DNA from: Kribbella amoyensis
Lineage (GTDB): Bacteria > Actinomycetota > Actinomycetes > Propionibacteriales > Kribbellaceae
Length of the DNA: 64,000 nucleotides
Direction of reading: 5' to 3'
Assembly (NCBI RefSeq): GCF_007828865.1
Contig: NZ_VIVK01000001.1
Location: forward strand, 3,844,001-3,908,000
Part shown: positions 16,019-24,848 of the stretch, one piece after another
Layout: the number at the start of each line of letters is the position of its first letter
Numbering within the stretch: the stretch's first letter is position 1
Program-made: the position numbers and the translations under genes
The notes under the pieces: generated by a model
What the model saw: the letters and a program-made list of their open reading frames with translations, nothing else
Database searches by the model: none
Told to the model about the DNA's origin: nothing

Positions 16019-16954
16019 GTGGAGAAGAACCTCGACCTGCGGCTGGTCCGGCATTTCGTCGTCGTCGCCGAGGAACTCCACTTCCGCCGGGCGGCCACCA
16101 AGTTGTTCGTCGCCCAGCAGGTGCTGAGCCGCGACGTACGCAAGCTGGAGGACCAGCTCGGCGTCCGCCTCCTCGACCGGACCACCCGCACAGTGAAACT
16201 GACCGCCGAAGGCGAGCTGATGCTCGACGGAGCCCGGGACCTGCTCGCCCGCCAGGACGACCTGCTCCGACGCCTCCGCGGACCGAGCGACCGGCTGGTG
16301 GTCGACGTCGGCGGCCACGGTACGACACCCGCCTCACTGGTGGCGGAGGCGAGACCACACGAAGCCGGCTTCGAGTTCTACACCACCTTCAACTCCAGCC
16401 TGACCGAGTCACTGGCCCAGCTGTCCGCCCAAACCCTGGACGTCGCGTTCGCCGCCCTCGGCCCCGACCCGCTACCGGCTGGACTCCAGCACCGACTCGT
16501 CCGCCTCGAACCATTGGCACTGCTCGTCCCCGAAGGCCATCGCTTCGCAGAGCTCCCCGCGATCCCGCTGGCAGACCTCCGCGACGAGCCGATCTGCTAC
16601 CTGGCCGGCGACCACGTCACCGACCAGTGGGAGGAGGTCGCCCGCCAGCTCGTCACCCTGACCGGCGCCCTCCCCGCGCCGACCCACCCGAAGGTCCGCG
16701 GCGTCAACGAACTGGCCCACCACATCCGCCCAGGTGAACCAGCAGTCCTCACCCTCGCCAGCCAGTACGACGTGCCGTCCGCGGTCCTACGCCCCCTGGT
16801 CGACCCGACCCCGCTGTACCCCTGGACCATGCTGTGGCGCACCCGCTTCCAGCACCCAGGCGTCGACCTGCTGCACCAAATCATCGACACCCACCAGAAG
16901 ACCTGGCTCAACCGTCCAGCCGACCACTGGCTCCGGGAGCGCCCGGACGGTTGA
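16019..16954 (+). CDS. LysR-family transcriptional regulator
   Basis: A 311-residue regulator. The N-terminal winged helix begins LRLVRHFVVVAEELHFRRAA and includes VLSRDVRKLEDQLGVRLLDR; a periplasmic-binding-like effector domain follows. GTG 16019 gives the normal LysR start a few residues before the HTH; the frame is open further upstream, but that would cover the promoter region. It is divergent from the alpha/beta hydrolase, probably its target. Confidence 0.92.
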   Translation: MEKNLDLRLVRHFVVVAEELHFRRAATKLFVAQQVLSRDVRKLEDQLGVRLLDRTTRTVKLTAEGELMLDGARDLLARQDDLLRRLRGPSDRLVVDVGGHGTTPASLVAEARPHEAGFEFYTTFNSSLTESLAQLSAQTLDVAFAALGPDPLPAGLQHRLVRLEPLALLVPEGHRFAELPAIPLADLRDEPICYLAGDHVTDQWEEVARQLVTLTGALPAPTHPKVRGVNELAHHIRPGEPAVLTLASQYDVPSAVLRPLVDPTPLYPWTMLWRTRFQHPGVDLLHQIIDTHQKTWLNRPADHWLRERPDG

Positions 16955-16971
16955 GTCGTGCCGGCCACGGT

Positions 16972-17928
16972 TCAAGTGAGGTCGATGACCACTTTGCCGA
17001 GCGCGCGGCCCTCGCCGACGTGGGCGAGCGCGGCGGGGACCTGATCGAGAGCGAATGTGCGGTCGATGGCGATGCGGACCTGCCCGGACGCGCAGAGGTC
17101 GGCCAGCGGCTCGAACTGAGCCGGTCCCTCCCTCACGGCAAGGACTCCGATCGTGCGGCCGGTCAGGTGGCCGACCAGCCAGCCGGCGGTGAGTACGCGC
17201 AGCAGCGTCGGTACCGATCCGCCCACGCACCGGTACCTGCCGCCGCGGGCCAACGCCCGCCGGTAGGCGAACACCGACCGGTGTGCGACCAGGTCAAGGA
17301 TCAGGTCGTAGGGATCGGCGGTCCTGGTGAAGTCGTCGCGGCGGTAGTCGATCACCTCGTCGGCGCCGGCCGAGCGCATGAACTCGAGCTTGCCGGCGTT
17401 GTCGACCCCGGTGACCTGGGCGCCGAGCCGCCGGGCGAGCTGGATCGCGAACATCCCTGACCCGCCACCGGCACCGTTGATCAGGATCCTGCGTCCGGCC
17501 GCGGCCCCCGCCGTCCCCTGCCAGGCGATCGCGCCCGCCTGCGGAACGGCCGACGCTTCCGCGAAGCTGAGCTGACCGGGTTTGTGAGCCAGCACGGACG
17601 CCGGCGCGATTGCGTACTCCGCGAAACCACCCTTGAGCTGCAGATTGTCGCCGTACACCTCGTCACCGGGCCGGAACCGGGTCACCCCGTCGCCGACCTC
17701 GTCGACCACGCCGGCGAGATCCGACCCGAGGGTACGCCGAGCCGGCGCCCGCAGCCCGCCGATCCGTGCGTAGGCGGGCGATCCGCGCAGACACTCCCAG
17801 TCGCTCAGGTTCACCGAAGTCGCGACCACCCTGACCCGGACCTGCCCGGCGGCGGGAGCAGGCGTCGGGACGTCCTCGACCCGCAGTACCTCGGGACCGC
17901 CGTAGCGGTCGTGGACGACCGCCTTCAC
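16972..17928 (-). CDS. Zinc-independent alcohol dehydrogenase / quinone-oxidoreductase-like protein
   Basis: A 318-residue MDR-superfamily enzyme. It has a GroES-like N-terminal half (GSDLAGVVDEVGDGVTRFRPGDEVYG) and an NADPH-binding Rossmann half with INGAGGGSGMFAIQLARRLGA. Residues for catalytic zinc are absent, which fits the quinone oxidoreductase/enoyl-reductase branch. I start at GTG 17928, where the family start (VKAVVHDRYGGPEVL) begins, not at the longer frame from 17961. It converges on the LysR gene with a 17-base gap. Confidence 0.88.
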   Translation of the reverse strand: MKAVVHDRYGGPEVLRVEDVPTPAPAAGQVRVRVVATSVNLSDWECLRGSPAYARIGGLRAPARRTLGSDLAGVVDEVGDGVTRFRPGDEVYGDNLQLKGGFAEYAIAPASVLAHKPGQLSFAEASAVPQAGAIAWQGTAGAAAGRRILINGAGGGSGMFAIQLARRLGAQVTGVDNAGKLEFMRSAGADEVIDYRRDDFTRTADPYDLILDLVAHRSVFAYRRALARGGRYRCVGGSVPTLLRVLTAGWLVGHLTGRTIGVLAVREGPAQFEPLADLCASGQVRIAIDRTFALDQVPAALAHVGEGRALGKVVIDLT

Positions 17929-18103
17929 CCCTGCCCCACCACCCACCTGGTCACGCCGCAAAGTAGCAACCCGCGACGGCAGCCCGCCAGGGAATCAGCA
18001 GGGCTTTCGGCGCGGGATGTCACGAATCCGGCGCTGCGGAGTCATCGAGGTAGCCGCGATGTGTGCCGAGATCGAATTCGCGGGCCAAGTGCAAGCTGGG
18101 CTC

Positions 18104-18132
18104 TTGTCATGCGTCAGGCGCATGGTTATGGT
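18104..18132 (+). promoter_or_regulatory. Promoter for a leaderless FAD-oxidoreductase transcript
   Basis: TTGTCA at 18104-18109 and TATGGT at 18127-18132 are separated by 17 bases. A start seven bases after the -10 falls on the ATG at 18139, where no ribosome binding site is visible. Confidence 0.55.
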
Positions 18133-18138
18133 CCTGCA

Positions 18139-20505
18139 ATGCGTGATACGAGCAGTCTTCAGTCTGAGGCATCAACGGTCACCTCGAATCGAGGGAGACT
18201 GCTCGTCGCCCCGGCCGAAGATCGGCGTTCTTTCCGGACCGAGCGCCGCGACGCCGATCTGGTGATCGTCGGCGGCGGCCTGGCGGGTACCTGCGCCGCG
18301 ATCACGGCGGCCCGCGCGGGGGTCCGGGTGATCCTCGTCCACGACCGGCCGGTGCTCGGCGGCAACTCGTCGTCGGAGGTGCGGCTGTGGGTCCTCGGAG
18401 CCACCGCGCACATGAGCAACAACAACCGGTGGGCCCGCGAGGGCGGGGTCGTGGACGAGATCCTGGTCGAGAACACGTACCGCAACCAGGACGGCAACCC
18501 GTTGATCTTCGACACCGTCCTGCTGGAGAAGGCGACCGCCGAGCCGAACCTCACCGTGCTGCTCAACACGGCTCTGGTCGACGTGGAGATGGCCGACGCC
18601 TCCGGCCGCCGGATCGAACGTGTCGCGGCGTTCTGCAGCCAGAACTCGACGAGGTACGACATCGCCGGACGCCTGTTCCTGGACTCCAGCGGCGATGGGG
18701 CGCTGGCCTTCCTTGCCGGTGCGGCGTTCCGGATGGGGGCCGAAGCGAGCTCGGAGTTCGGCGAGAAGTTCGCCCCCTCCGACGACTACGGCCACCTCCT
18801 CGGACACTCGATCTACTTCTACAGCAAGGATGTCGGCCACCCGGTGCGCTTCACACCGCCGGCGTTCGCGCTGTCCGATCTGAGTTCGATCCCGCGGGCG
18901 CGCAACTTCAACACCAGCGAGGACGGCTGCCGGCTCTGGTGGATCGAGTGGGGTGGACGCCTCGACACCGTGCACGAGACCGAGACGATCAAGTGGCGGT
19001 TGTGGCAGGTGGTGTACGGCGTCTGGAGCCACCTGAAGAACTCCGGTGAGTTTCCCGAGGCCGAGAACCTGACGCTGGAGTGGGTCGGGACGATCCCCGG
19101 CAAGCGGGAGAGCCGTCGGTTCGAAGGGCTCTACATGCTCCGTCAGGACGACGTGTTCGGCCAGACCCAGCATCCTGACGCCGTTGCGTACGGCGGCTGG
19201 TCCATCGACCTGCATCCGGCCGACGGGGTCTTCAGCGAGAAGCCCGGCTGCAACCAGTTGCACAGTCGTGGGACCTACCAGATCCCGTACCGGTCCTTGG
19301 TCAGCCGGGACGTGGACAACCTGTTCCTGGCGGGCCGGGTGATGAGTGCCAGCCACGTCGCATTCGGATCGACCCGTGTGATGGGCACGTCGGCGCACTG
19401 CGCCCAGGCCGTGGCGGTGGCTGCGGCACTGTGCTTGCGCGACGGTCGTCGCCCGGCCGACCTTGTCGAGCCGGAGTCGATGGCCGAGCTGCAGCGTGAA
19501 CTCCTGCGCCTGGGGCAGCACATCCCCCAGCACGCGCTCAGCGACGGCGACGACCTGGTACGGCGTGGACGCGTGTCGGCGACTTCCGCACTCGCACTCG
19601 GATCGTTGCCCGCCAACGGATCCGCCCTGCCGCTGGCGGAGGACCGCGGTCAGCTGCTCCCACTGCCCGCCGGCCCGGTGCCCCAGTTCGGCCTGCGCCT
19701 CGACGTGTCCGAGCCGACCACGCTGCGGGTAGAGCTCCGCCAGGGCCGCCGTCCGGACGACTTCACGCCGGACCGCGTGCTCTCCCGGAGGAAGGTCCGG
19801 TTGGACAAGGGAGACGACCAGCTGATCAAGGTCGACTTCGACGCCCACCAGGCAGAGGCCGGCTACGTCACCCTGTGCCTGCTCGCCAACGATCAGGTGC
19901 GGGTACGCGAGTCCGACCAGCTCGTCACCGGCCTCGTACCGCTGCGCCACCGCGGCGACCAGGCCGAGGACCCCGGCACCGGATGCCCCGGTTTCGAGTT
20001 CTGGGCGCCGGTCCGGCGGCCCAAGGGGCGGAACCTCGCGCTGACTCTCGATCCACCCGTCCTGCTCGGTGACCCGGCGGCCGTCTCGAACGGCGTCGAC
20101 CGACCGACGTCCGCGACCAACGCCTGGATCGCCGGGTTCGACGACCGACGCCCGAGCCTGGTCGTGCGCTGGGACGAGCCGGTCGACATCGGCCGGATCG
20201 AGCTCGCGTTCGACACCGACTTCGACCATGCGATGGAATCGGTCCTCTACGGTCAGCCCGAGGACGCGATGCCGCACTGCGTCCGGGACTTCCGGGTCCG
20301 GTCGGGTGCACGGGTCCTGGCCGAGGTACACGATCATCACCAGAGCCGCTGGACTCTGGTGCTCGACGAAGTGGTCAGTACCGATGAGCTCATCGTCGAG
20401 GTGGAGGCGGTGAACGGCGCCGCACCGGCCGCGATCTTCTCCGTCCGCTGCTATTCCGACCCGGACGCCCGGATCCTTCGTCACCACGGGGGTGTTCGGC
20501 CGTGA
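18139..20505 (+). CDS. FAD-dependent oxidoreductase with C-terminal beta domain
   Basis: A 788-residue protein of the FAD_oxidored family. The dinucleotide-binding motif VIVGGGLAGTCAA lies near residue 38, followed by RPVLGGNSSSEVR. The flavin domain closes around DVDNLFLAGRVMSASH. From about residue 490 there is an extra beta-rich region (QFGLRLDVSEPTTLRVEL) that may bind substrate or sugar. ATG 18139 lacks a Shine-Dalgarno site and fits a leaderless start; ATG 18109 is the alternative. The stop overlaps the IclR gene (GTGA). The position next to an IclR regulator and a sugar importer suggests oxidation of an imported carbohydrate, but the substrate is unknown. Confidence 0.85.
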   Translation: MRDTSSLQSEASTVTSNRGRLLVAPAEDRRSFRTERRDADLVIVGGGLAGTCAAITAARAGVRVILVHDRPVLGGNSSSEVRLWVLGATAHMSNNNRWAREGGVVDEILVENTYRNQDGNPLIFDTVLLEKATAEPNLTVLLNTALVDVEMADASGRRIERVAAFCSQNSTRYDIAGRLFLDSSGDGALAFLAGAAFRMGAEASSEFGEKFAPSDDYGHLLGHSIYFYSKDVGHPVRFTPPAFALSDLSSIPRARNFNTSEDGCRLWWIEWGGRLDTVHETETIKWRLWQVVYGVWSHLKNSGEFPEAENLTLEWVGTIPGKRESRRFEGLYMLRQDDVFGQTQHPDAVAYGGWSIDLHPADGVFSEKPGCNQLHSRGTYQIPYRSLVSRDVDNLFLAGRVMSASHVAFGSTRVMGTSAHCAQAVAVAAALCLRDGRRPADLVEPESMAELQRELLRLGQHIPQHALSDGDDLVRRGRVSATSALALGSLPANGSALPLAEDRGQLLPLPAGPVPQFGLRLDVSEPTTLRVELRQGRRPDDFTPDRVLSRRKVRLDKGDDQLIKVDFDAHQAEAGYVTLCLLANDQVRVRESDQLVTGLVPLRHRGDQAEDPGTGCPGFEFWAPVRRPKGRNLALTLDPPVLLGDPAAVSNGVDRPTSATNAWIAGFDDRRPSLVVRWDEPVDIGRIELAFDTDFDHAMESVLYGQPEDAMPHCVRDFRVRSGARVLAEVHDHHQSRWTLVLDEVVSTDELIVEVEAVNGAAPAAIFSVRCYSDPDARILRHHGGVRP

Positions 20506-21311
20506 CCGACTTCAGGAGCGACGCGGCACCGGCGCCGATCGCAGCGGGTTCGGAGCGCAATCCTCCGGGGAGCGGCAGCAATCAGGCTCTGGCCCGGGGT
20601 CTGCACATCCTGCGGATGCTCGTCGACGAGGGAGAACCGATGACGGCCACGGAGATAGCCCGCCGGATCGGGATGCACCAGAGCTCGGCATCCCGGATCC
20701 TCGCGACGCTGGGCGAGGTGGGCTACGTCCGCAAGGACCAGGGCCGGTTCGCGCCGGACTACGGGGTCCTCGCACTGGGGTCGGCGACCACGCGGCTGCC
20801 GTTGATCCAGCGGCCTCGTGCCGCCTTCGAGCAGCTCACCGCCGAGCACGGCGACATCACCATGACGATGTGCATGTTGTGGCGAGACGAGTTGCTCTAT
20901 CTGCTCCGCCAGACCAGCGGGTCGGAGCCGCTGGCGTTCTGGACCGGCGCCTTCCCGATCAACGTTTCCGCGCCTGGCCTTCGGCTTCTGGTCGACCTGC
21001 CGGACGAGGAGGCGCTGCACATTCTGCGGATGGCGCGGCAGCGGAACGGGTGGGGCGGTCGTCCCGAGATCGTTCCCTCGACCGAGGAAGGCCTGCTCGC
21101 GAAGGCCCGCGCCACGGTGGCCGACGACGTACTCATCATGGCGGACTGGGTCGTGGAGGGGCGCACGAGTGGGGCGATTCCGCTGATCACTCCCGAGCCG
21201 CATCCGGTGGCGCTGGCGATCGTGGACGACGTGGGTGCCCTCGGACCTGACCGGCTGGCGCTGCTGTTGCACAAGGCGCGGCGGCTGGTCGAGCAATCCT
21301 TCCTGACCTGA
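20502..21311 (+). CDS. IclR-family transcriptional regulator
   Basis: A 269-residue regulator with an N-terminal winged helix (ALARGLHILRMLVDEGEPMTA, then EIARRIGMHQSSASRILATL) and a C-terminal effector domain. Its GTG overlaps the FAD-oxidoreductase stop by four bases, and the solute-binding protein follows after 70 bases. It probably senses a small metabolite from the imported substrate and controls this cluster. Confidence 0.92.
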   Translation: MTDFRSDAAPAPIAAGSERNPPGSGSNQALARGLHILRMLVDEGEPMTATEIARRIGMHQSSASRILATLGEVGYVRKDQGRFAPDYGVLALGSATTRLPLIQRPRAAFEQLTAEHGDITMTMCMLWRDELLYLLRQTSGSEPLAFWTGAFPINVSAPGLRLLVDLPDEEALHILRMARQRNGWGGRPEIVPSTEEGLLAKARATVADDVLIMADWVVEGRTSGAIPLITPEPHPVALAIVDDVGALGPDRLALLLHKARRLVEQSFLT

Positions 21312-21381
21312 CCGCCCGGGGCGAACGCCTCGCTCGGCAAGATCCACCTCCCCCTGCAACTCTCACCGAGAGGACGCGAGC

Positions 21382-22710
21382 ATGACCGGATCGCGCACCA
21401 TCACCCGACGTTCCCTGTTAGGCATCGCGGCCGCCGCCGGCGCCGCCTCGCTGGCCGGATGCAATCTCGGCGCCGGCGGCGGTCAGTCCGGCGGAAAGGC
21501 GAGTGCCACCCTGAACGTGTGGGGCGGCGTCCCGAACGAGTCCGGGCCGGACGACATGTGCAAGGCCTTCATGGCCGAGCATCCCGGTGTGACCGTCACC
21601 TACACCCGCTACGTCAACGACGACCAGGGCAACCTCAAGCTGGACACGTCGCTCAGCGGCGGCGTACCGATCGACCTCTACTTCTCCTACGGCCCGGTTC
21701 CGATGTTCAAGCGCAGCGCTGCCGGCCTCGCGCTGGACCTGACCGACAAGATCAAGGCCGAGAAGGACTTCGCCGCACTGACCCCCGATGCCGACCCGCT
21801 GTCCAACTACGTGCTCGACGGCAAGCTCTACGGGTTGCCGGCCGCGCGGGCGCCGCAGCAGGTCTACATCAACAAGTCGATGCTGGACGCCGCCGGGATC
21901 ACGCTGGGCAAGACCTGGACCGTTGACGAATTCAACGAGGTGGCCCGCAAGCTGACCAAGCCGGGAGTCTTCGGCACCTTGACCGCACCGCCGCTGGCCC
22001 GGCCGACGCTCGGCCCGAACTACCTGTATGCCGACGGCGGCAAGCGGTCGAACTTCGGGAACAAGGTGTTCGCCGAGGAGCTCGAGCTCGCGCTCCGGCT
22101 GCAGAAGGCCAAGATCGCGATGGACCGCCAGACGATCATCGCCGAGAAGCTGCAGACGTTCAGCCAGAACCCGTTCATCGCCGGGCGGGTCGCGATGCTG
22201 ATCCAGTCCGGGCAGATCATCAGGTCGATCAACGACACCAAGGGGTACCCGCACAAGTTCGCCACCTACTGCATGCCCGTCCCGGTGCCGGCCGGGTCCG
22301 AGGGCTGGAACACCGGGCAGATCGGTGACCAGATCTCGATCAGCCCGAAGTCGAAGTTCCAGGACCAGGCCTGGGAGCTGGCCAAGTTCTGGGCCCGCAA
22401 CGCCGGCAAGTACATGACCCGGGGCGGCCGGCTGCCGTTGCTCGCCGGCGATTCGACGCCCGACCAGATTCTCGAGCGGCTGCTCGGACCGCAGCGCGAG
22501 ACGCTCTACGACGTGGCGTCCTGGAAGTCCACGCTGTTCGAGACCGATCTCAAGCTGCCGGTCGACACGATCTTCACCGCCGGCACCGAGATCTCGACGA
22601 TCACCGGCAAGCTGACCGACGAGACCCTGCTCGGCGATCGCACCGTCCCGTCGTGGGTCACCGAGGCGACCCGGCAGAGCGACGCCGCGATCGCGAAGGC
22701 AGGAAAGTGA
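21382..22710 (+). CDS. Sugar ABC transporter solute-binding lipoprotein (Tat-type)
   Basis: A 442-residue extracellular binding protein of the MalE/CUT1 class. The N-terminus has a twin-arginine motif (TRRSLLG) and a lipobox ending in Cys27 (LAGC), so it is probably exported folded and lipid-anchored. Typical features include LNVWGG at the start of the mature domain and the hinge region AARAPQQVYINKSML. AGAGAGGACG precedes the ATG. Its stop overlaps the permease start (GTGA), forming a three-gene importer operon with the next two genes. Confidence 0.93.
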   Translation: MTGSRTITRRSLLGIAAAAGAASLAGCNLGAGGGQSGGKASATLNVWGGVPNESGPDDMCKAFMAEHPGVTVTYTRYVNDDQGNLKLDTSLSGGVPIDLYFSYGPVPMFKRSAAGLALDLTDKIKAEKDFAALTPDADPLSNYVLDGKLYGLPAARAPQQVYINKSMLDAAGITLGKTWTVDEFNEVARKLTKPGVFGTLTAPPLARPTLGPNYLYADGGKRSNFGNKVFAEELELALRLQKAKIAMDRQTIIAEKLQTFSQNPFIAGRVAMLIQSGQIIRSINDTKGYPHKFATYCMPVPVPAGSEGWNTGQIGDQISISPKSKFQDQAWELAKFWARNAGKYMTRGGRLPLLAGDSTPDQILERLLGPQRETLYDVASWKSTLFETDLKLPVDTIFTAGTEISTITGKLTDETLLGDRTVPSWVTEATRQSDAAIAKAGK

Positions 22711-23639
22711 GCGCCGCGGTCCTCCCCGCACCCATCGGCCGCCGACGACGGCGTGGTCCTGGTGGCGCCTCCGTCACGGCGGGCTGGTTGTTCATCCTTC
22801 CCAATCTGCTCGGCTTCCTGGCCTTCACCCTGGTACCGCTGGTGTCCGGAATCGGCATCTCGTTCACCGACTGGAACGTGATCTCGGGGCTGAGCGGGAT
22901 CCGGTTCGTCGGACTGGACAACTTCGCCGGGCTCGTCAAGGACGCGGAGTTCTGGCAGGCGGTCGGCCGCACGGGGCTGTACGCCGGCGTAGGCGTTCCG
23001 CTGACGATGATGGGCGGATTGATCATCGCGCTCTGCCTGAACGGCCCGGTCTTCGGGCGCTCGGCGCTGCGGGTGATCTTCTTCATCCCGCACATCGTGA
23101 GCTCGATCGCGATCGGGTTCGTGTGGTTGCTGCTGCTCCACCCCAGCAGCGGACTGGTCAATCTGGCCCTGAAGGAGATCGGTGCCGCCCAGCCGCCGAC
23201 GTGGCTGGTCTCCCAGGACTGGAGTCTCGCCTCGTTGATCCTGATCACGTCGTGGGCCGGGATGGGCTTCCACGCCGTGATCTACCTGTCCGCGCTCCAA
23301 GCGCTGCCGACCGACCTCTACGAGGCGGCCGAGCTGGACGGCGCCGGACCCTGGCACCGCTTCACCGCCATCACGTGGCCGTCGTTGATGCCGACCACGA
23401 CCTTTCTGGCCATCATGTCGATGATCGGGCACTCGCAGGGCTTCGGCCTGATCGCCTTCCTCACCCAAGGCGGTCCGGGTGACTCCTCCACCACGTTGTC
23501 GTACCTGATGTACCAGAACGGCTTCCAGTACTACCGCTTCGGCTACGCGGCGGCGATGGGCATCATGAGCTTCCTCGGCGTACTCCTGCTAAGCGCGTTC
23601 TTCTGGCGCTTCCAGCGTGGACGAGGGCTGTACTCATGA
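22707..23639 (+). CDS. Sugar ABC transporter permease, MalF type
   Basis: A 310-residue inner-membrane subunit. The GTG overlaps the binding-protein stop, and AGGAAA precedes it. Hydrophobic segments start with GWLFILPNLLGFLAFTLVPL. The EAA loop LYEAAELDGAGPWHRFTAI is near residue 203. The C-terminus overlaps the partner permease by ATGA. It belongs with the Tat-exported binding protein upstream. Confidence 0.93.
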   Translation: MSAAVLPAPIGRRRRRGPGGASVTAGWLFILPNLLGFLAFTLVPLVSGIGISFTDWNVISGLSGIRFVGLDNFAGLVKDAEFWQAVGRTGLYAGVGVPLTMMGGLIIALCLNGPVFGRSALRVIFFIPHIVSSIAIGFVWLLLLHPSSGLVNLALKEIGAAQPPTWLVSQDWSLASLILITSWAGMGFHAVIYLSALQALPTDLYEAAELDGAGPWHRFTAITWPSLMPTTTFLAIMSMIGHSQGFGLIAFLTQGGPGDSSTTLSYLMYQNGFQYYRFGYAAAMGIMSFLGVLLLSAFFWRFQRGRGLYS

Positions 23640-24586
23640 GCGGGGCTTCGATGGACTCCGGCCCGGTGACCGTCACCGGACCGCGGGCCGTTGCGTCACC
23701 GGTGCCCGCGAGACCGGTCCCGGTCAACCGGTCGCGACGGGCGCCGCAGTCCCGGCGCCCTGGGTCCCGCGTCGGCTATGTGGTCAAGTCCGTTCTGCTG
23801 TGGGCCTTCGCGATGTTGTTCCTGCTGCCGTTCGTCTGGATGCTCTCGTCGTCGCTGAAGCGCAACCTCGACGTGTTCGCGATCCCGGTGCGCTGGATCC
23901 CCAGTCCGGTGGAGTGGAAGAACTACGTCGAGGTGTGGACGGGCGGCGCGGTGACGATGGCGGTGTTCTTCGCCAACTCGCTGACCGTCTCGCTGATCGG
24001 TGTGGTCGGTGACCTCACCACGTCGGCGATGGCCGGCTACGCCTTCGCCCGGCTGACTTTCCGAGGTCGCGACAAGGTCTTCCTCCTGTACGTGGCGACG
24101 GCCATCGTGCCGATGCAACTGTTGCTCATTCCCCGGTTCATGTTCTTCCAGCAACTCGGGCTCTACAACACATTGTGGGCGTTGATCCTGCCGGGCATCT
24201 TCACGGTCTTCGGCACGTTCCTGGTCCGGCAGGCGTTCCTGGCGGTGCCGGCCGAGCTCGGAGAGGCGGCACGGATCGACGGAGCAGGGGAGTGGCGGGT
24301 CTTCTCCCGGGTGTACCTGCCGCAGATCCGGCCGACCCTCGCCGCGCTGGCGATCATCAGCTTCGTCGGATCCTGGAACGACTACGAAGGTCCGCTGATC
24401 ATGCTGTCCGACCAGAATCTCTACACCGTCCCGCTCGGGCTGACGAGGTTCGTCGATGCGGACGGAGGTCTGTCCGCCGGTTTGGCGATGGCAGGCTCGG
24501 TCTCCTCGGTCATCCCGATCCTGATCATCTTCCTGGTGTTTCAGCGCCAGTTCGTCGCCGCGCTGGCCACTAGCGGCTTGAAGTGA
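23636..24586 (+). CDS. Sugar ABC transporter permease, MalG type
   Basis: A 316-residue partner permease. A long Pro/Arg/Ser-rich cytoplasmic N-terminus of about 45 residues precedes the first helix (VLLWAFAMLFLLPFVWMLSS). The SSSLKRNLDVF segment and the EAA loop ELGEAARIDGAGEWRVF are present. It is the last gene of the importer operon, followed by a strong hairpin at 24684-24714. Confidence 0.93.
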   Translation: MSGASMDSGPVTVTGPRAVASPVPARPVPVNRSRRAPQSRRPGSRVGYVVKSVLLWAFAMLFLLPFVWMLSSSLKRNLDVFAIPVRWIPSPVEWKNYVEVWTGGAVTMAVFFANSLTVSLIGVVGDLTTSAMAGYAFARLTFRGRDKVFLLYVATAIVPMQLLLIPRFMFFQQLGLYNTLWALILPGIFTVFGTFLVRQAFLAVPAELGEAARIDGAGEWRVFSRVYLPQIRPTLAALAIISFVGSWNDYEGPLIMLSDQNLYTVPLGLTRFVDADGGLSAGLAMAGSVSSVIPILIIFLVFQRQFVAALATSGLK

Positions 24587-24683
24587 AATACGACGTACCG
24601 TAGGGCGCCTCGACGGGCCCAGCCGCGACAGGATGACGTATGGCAGGGTCTGTCCGCCCGATCACGAAGCTCTGGTCTGGGAG

Positions 24684-24714
24684 GGGAGCCGTCGAGGTAG
24701 GCCCGACGGCTCCC
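24684..24714. terminator. Hairpin between convergent permease and PhoD genes
   Basis: GGGAGCCGTCG at 24684-24694 pairs perfectly with 24704-24714 around a 9-base loop. It lies between the convergent operons and may terminate transcription from either side. There is no clear T-tract. Confidence 0.6.
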
Positions 24715-24848
24715 GCCCGTGGCGGCTGCCGTACTCCCGGATCGGGCTGTTCCTCACCGAGGCCTGCGCGGGCCTTCCGCGAACTCAAGGTCTTCAACGG
24801 GTCCGGTGGTTCCGCGGACCGCTGAAGACTGCAGCGGCCGGGCGGTCG

